Source: a candidate division BRC1 bacterium ADurb.BinA292 (GTDB lineage: Bacteria; Sumerlaeota; Sumerlaeia; MVZB01). Taken from it: 6,056 bases of DNA. Positions 5,648 through 6,056 of the stretch are shown here, piece by piece. The stretch is taken from contig MVZB01000210.1 of the NCBI GenBank assembly GCA_002068205.1, forward strand, positions 1-6,056, written 5' to 3'. The notes beneath the pieces were generated by a model. It was not told the origin of the DNA. It was given only the letters and a program-made list of their open reading frames with translations, and did no database searches. Both the position numbers and the translations under genes were made by a program. Each line of letters begins with the position of its first letter. The stretch's first letter is position 1.

Positions 5648-5678
5648 GCCGGCGCGCCGCTCCGAGGCCAGCGCCGGC
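5648..5678 (-). repeat. 8-bp inverted repeat in the binding-protein leader
   Basis: GCCGGCGC (5648-5655) is perfectly complementary to GCGCCGGC (5671-5678) with a 15-base loop. It lies 28 bases upstream of the start codon and 15 bases from the ribosome site. In the mRNA it would form a stable hairpin that could affect stability or loading. No U-run follows, so it is not an intrinsic terminator. GC-rich DNA yields such repeats by chance, so its role is open. Confidence 0.4.
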
Positions 5679-5982
5679 ATGGGACGGACCATTTGTTAGC
5701 AGGTTCCGTGCGCGCGGCGAATCCCCCTCCCCGGGCGATTCTCCTCCGACCAGCAGGGCTATTTTCGGGTGCGGGCGGCGGATTTGCAAGGCTTCGCATG
5801 GCATCGGATCCAAAGCGGTGCCGACGCGTTGCGCGGCAACGCTCGGCCATCGCACTCCACGAAAGTGGCCATGCCCCCGTTCCATGCCCAGGTCAAGCGC
5901 TCGCGTGACGGACGGTGTTCTTCCCGGCGGCCGTGGGTGCGGCCCTTCCGCGAAAAAACGCCGGCGCGGGGTGATTGTGAGG

Positions 5983-6011
5983 CTGAAACTGGCGGGAATT
6001 GCGGATATGCT
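5983..6011 (+). promoter_or_regulatory. Weak candidate promoter reading out of the right edge
   Basis: CTGAAA (5983-5988) and TATGCT (6006-6011) are separated by 17 bases, and each matches four of six sigma-70 consensus positions. Transcription would start near 6018 and immediately enter the GC-rich inverted repeat at 6023-6054. The downstream gene, if any, is outside the window. Confidence 0.25.
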
Positions 6012-6022
6012 GGAGGTTCATT

Positions 6023-6054
6023 GCGCGCGCCCAGGGGCGCCAGACGGCGCGCGC
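6023..6054. repeat. 9-bp GC-only inverted repeat at right edge
   Basis: GCGCGCGCC (6023-6031) and GGCGCGCGC (6046-6054) are perfect reverse complements across a 14-base loop. The stem is pure G-C and would be very stable as RNA. What follows is cut off by the window, so terminator, leader hairpin or chance cannot be told apart. Confidence 0.4.
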
Positions 6055-6056
6055 CC

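Larger units (their letters stand above)
5620..6056. other. Non-coding region upstream of the binding-protein gene
   Basis: About 437 bases with no believable gene. It holds the binding-protein ribosome site (5627-5632) and leader hairpin (5648-5678). A weak minus-strand promoter pair, TTGCAA (5789-5784) and GAAAAT (5766-5761) at 17 bases, would give a leader of about 135 bases. GGCCG/CGGCC form a small hairpin near 5929-5945. At the right edge a plus frame from GTG 5971 stays open to the window end, but with 86 bases and no ribosome site I do not call it a gene. Confidence 0.5.

Noticed and set aside
5620..5850. 77-residue N-terminal extension of the binding protein
   Set aside because: It would bury a clean signal peptide in the middle of the protein, and ATG 5619 has a good ribosome site.
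5620..6056. Sigma-54 promoter (TGGCAC-N5-TTGC) upstream of the binding-protein gene
   Set aside because: I looked because of the neighbouring sigma-54 activator; the nearest candidates had the wrong spacing between the GG and GC elements on both strands.
1..6056. CRISPR array, insertion sequence, defence system, toxin-antitoxin pair
   Set aside because: No spaced repeats of suitable length, transposase, terminal inverted repeats or matching protein families were seen.

Overview
This GC-rich window carries three protein genes, a tmRNA gene and several gene-poor stretches. It looks like chromosomal DNA from a free-living or MAG-derived bacterium. A Planctomycetota (Phycisphaerae-like) origin is my best guess. 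The reasons are the strong GC bias at third codon positions, the sparse operon structure, an intergenic tandem run of a cacgaaagg 9-mer of a kind I recall from planctomycete-type genomes, and a family 20 glycosidase beside a ribose-type binding protein. This is inference; the window has no taxonomic marker beyond the tmRNA.

Layout from left to right. The first 1691 bases hold the 5' part of a minus-strand gene for a cytoplasmic-looking glycoside hydrolase family 20 (beta-N-acetylhexosaminidase-like) protein whose C-terminus lies beyond the left edge. Bases 1692-2224 have no convincing protein gene, but an AT-richer island near 1999-2106 combines promoter-like elements, a repeated GTGATAT word and a compact plus-strand RNA fold ending in a UUCG hairpin with a U-rich tail. 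That is the best candidate for an undescribed element here. Next comes a strong intrinsic terminator (2225-2268) and the complete minus-strand tmRNA gene ssrA (2282-2644), whose tag reads GEPELALAA, with an extended -10 promoter upstream. Bases 2645-3164 are non-coding and hold the tmRNA promoter and two short tandem repeats.

The right half has two convergent genes separated by 28 bases: a plus-strand NtrC-family, sigma-54-dependent response regulator (3165-4517) and a minus-strand secreted, ribose/RbsB-type sugar-binding protein (4546-5619). Neither the histidine kinase partner nor a transporter permease or ATPase is present. It is tempting to connect sugar binding, regulation and polysaccharide breakdown (GH20), but nothing in the sequence proves a link. 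The last 437 bases are non-coding as far as I can see, with two GC-rich inverted repeats and one weak promoter candidate pointing right.

I found no CRISPR array, insertion sequence, phage gene, defence system or toxin-antitoxin pair. Most of the window is ordinary; the observations worth checking are the small structured RNA candidate and the regulator/binding-protein pair.
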